Below, piece after piece: positions 62,910-64,000 of a stretch of DNA of 64,000 nt. The stretch spans positions 191,540 through 255,539 of the forward strand of contig JANINW010000014.1 in assembly GCA_024508935.1 (NCBI GenBank), read 5' to 3'. The notes beneath the pieces are model-generated. The model was not told where the DNA came from and did not search any database. It saw only the letters and a program-made list of their open reading frames with translations. Positions within the stretch are counted from its first letter, which is position 1; each line of letters starts with the position of its first letter. The stretch comes from Flavipsychrobacter sp. (GTDB lineage Bacteria > Bacteroidota > Bacteroidia > Chitinophagales > Chitinophagaceae). The position numbers and the translations under genes were made by a program.

Positions 62910-64000
62910 ATGGGTTTATTCAAACGGAAACCGTTAGAGCTGCTTTTTGCTGAAGCATCAGAAACAGAAAAGGGGCTCAAAAAAACTTTGTCTGCCAGCG
63001 CACTGGTGGCACTGGGTATAGGTGCTATCATCGGGGCGGGTTTATTTTCTATTACGGGCCTGGCTGCCGCCAATAATGCCGGCCCTGCCATTACCATATC
63101 ATTTATTGTGGCTGCATTTGGTTGTGCTTTTGCAGGACTATGTTATGCGGAATTTGCTTCTATGATACCGGTAGCAGGCAGTGCATACACATATAGCTAT
63201 GCAACTATGGGCGAATTCATTGCCTGGATAATAGGCTGGGACCTTGTGCTGGAATATGCCGTAGGTGCGGCAACGGTGTCCATTAGCTGGTCGCGCTACC
63301 TGGTCAAGTTCCTGGACTATTATAATATACATATCAATCCGGCCTTTACATCGTCGCCGGCTGATGGCGGAATAATAAATATCCCCGCTGTATTTATAGT
63401 TATACTCATGTCGCTGCTGCTGATGAAGGGGACCAAAGAATCGGCATTTGTCAATGGTATTATTGTAGCCCTTAAAGTGTCTGTGGTATTGATATTCATA
63501 GCGCTGGGGTGGCAGTACATCAATCCTTCCAACTACACACCTTATATACCTGAAAACACAGGTACATTCGGTGAGTTCGGGTTCAGCGGTATTATACGCG
63601 CAGCCGCCATTGTATTCTTTGCCTATATAGGTTTCGATGCTGTTTCAACTGCCGCGCAGGAAGCAAAAAATCCGAAACGTGACATGCCTATCGGTATCTT
63701 ATTATCCCTGGGTATTTGTACCTTGTTATATATAGCCTTTGCACATGTTATGACAGGTGTAGCCAGCGTCGAATCCTTCAGGGGTAAAGATGGTATTGCT
63801 CCGGTAGCCGTAGCCATTGACCATATGGGTAAAGCCGGGGCAGACGGGGTTATTGTCCCTGACTATCCGTGGCTGAACAAGGCTATCATTATTGCGATAT
63901 TGGCCGGTTATTCTTCAGTTATCATGGTGATGCTGATGGGGCAATCGCGCGTATTCTTCTCTATGAGCCGCGATGGACTGATACCTAAAGTCTTCTCAGA
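62910..64000 (+). CDS. Amino acid permease (APC superfamily), 3' partial
   Basis: The start of an APC-type amino acid transporter, cut by the window end after 363 codons. The first helix carries the substrate-binding GIGAIIGAGLF motif, and about nine helices are visible. FFAYIGFDAVSTAAQEAKNP is the typical segment of the YfnA/CAT-like group, and GQSRVFFSMSRDGLIPKVFS at the end is the next conserved helix region. The substrate is probably a cationic or neutral amino acid. Confidence 0.95.
   Translation, partial: MGLFKRKPLELLFAEASETEKGLKKTLSASALVALGIGAIIGAGLFSITGLAAANNAGPAITISFIVAAFGCAFAGLCYAEFASMIPVAGSAYTYSYATMGEFIAWIIGWDLVLEYAVGAATVSISWSRYLVKFLDYYNIHINPAFTSSPADGGIINIPAVFIVILMSLLLMKGTKESAFVNGIIVALKVSVVLIFIALGWQYINPSNYTPYIPENTGTFGEFGFSGIIRAAAIVFFAYIGFDAVSTAAQEAKNPKRDMPIGILLSLGICTLLYIAFAHVMTGVASVESFRGKDGIAPVAVAIDHMGKAGADGVIVPDYPWLNKAIIIAILAGYSSVIMVMLMGQSRVFFSMSRDGLIPKVFS

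Noticed and set aside
1..64000. tRNA or rRNA genes, prophage, insertion sequences, CRISPR-Cas
   Set aside because: Looked for in all gaps; no cloverleaf-like or rRNA-like sequence, transposase, integrase, phage structural or Cas gene was seen.

Overview
The window looks like a chromosomal segment of a Bacteroidota bacterium, most likely near Chitinophagaceae or another Chitinophagales/Sphingobacteriia-type lineage. The evidence is four secreted proteins ending in type IX secretion (T9SS) sorting tails, a TonB with the Bacteroidota N-terminal motif, DUF4199, DUF2911 and DUF5683 proteins, Bacteroidota-type promoters (TTTG, then about 16-22 bases, then TAnnTTTG), and a GC content in the low-to-mid 40s by eye. 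I found no rRNA, tRNA, CRISPR array, insertion sequence or prophage. This is core plus lineage-specific chromosome rather than an island.

Layout. 1-3.7 kb: 3' part of a TonB gene, aspS, a small lipoprotein and an RRM RNA-binding protein. 3.7-7.1 kb (minus): Gfo/Idh/MocA oxidoreductase, RecQ-family helicase, unknown protein. 7.1-10 kb: ilvE and an ABC transporter pair. 10-18.3 kb: DUF2911 protein, T9SS BNR-repeat protein, LtaS-like sulfatase-fold membrane enzyme, GT39-like glycosyltransferase, rpsG-rpsL, another T9SS protein. 18.6-22.4 kb: GNAT acetyltransferase, a two-lobed aspartic-protease-like/PDZ lipoprotein, and a large SPFH protein with four tandem N-terminal repeats. 22.8-29.4 kb: FAD oxidoreductase, a DUF4199 / membrane-anchored LuxR pair, an Omp85-like barrel, lipocalin-like, DinB and SDR proteins. 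29.5-33 kb: DUF998, RibD-C reductase, VOC protein, and an ECF42-like sigma factor with its DGPF/YCII partner.

33-47 kb: SBBP-repeat T9SS protein, an AT-rich orphan gene, carA, L-threonine dehydrogenase, a 44-residue membrane peptide, a cysteine-free sirtuin, a minus-strand run (reductase, ftsY, Cdd1-like, unknown, membrane glycosyltransferase), a secreted unknown protein, a di-heme peroxidase and fumC. 47-52 kb: a PhaJ-like hydratase, a collagen-repeat surface protein with a T9SS partner, and a PhaE-like PHA synthase subunit/phasin. 52-64 kb: prmC, the tight operon ribD-eamA-yigZ-tfoX-queG, pcm, DUF5683 protein, Prc/Tsp protease, lipB, two unknown proteins and the start of an amino acid permease cut by the window end.

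Most units are short operons separated by strong intrinsic terminators, several of them bidirectional between convergent genes. The most interesting items are the vault-repeat-like SPFH protein, the PhaE-like protein with no PhaC in view, the bilobed aspartic protease homologue with PDZ, the collagen-like surface protein, and the small proteins and operator-like repeats noted below.
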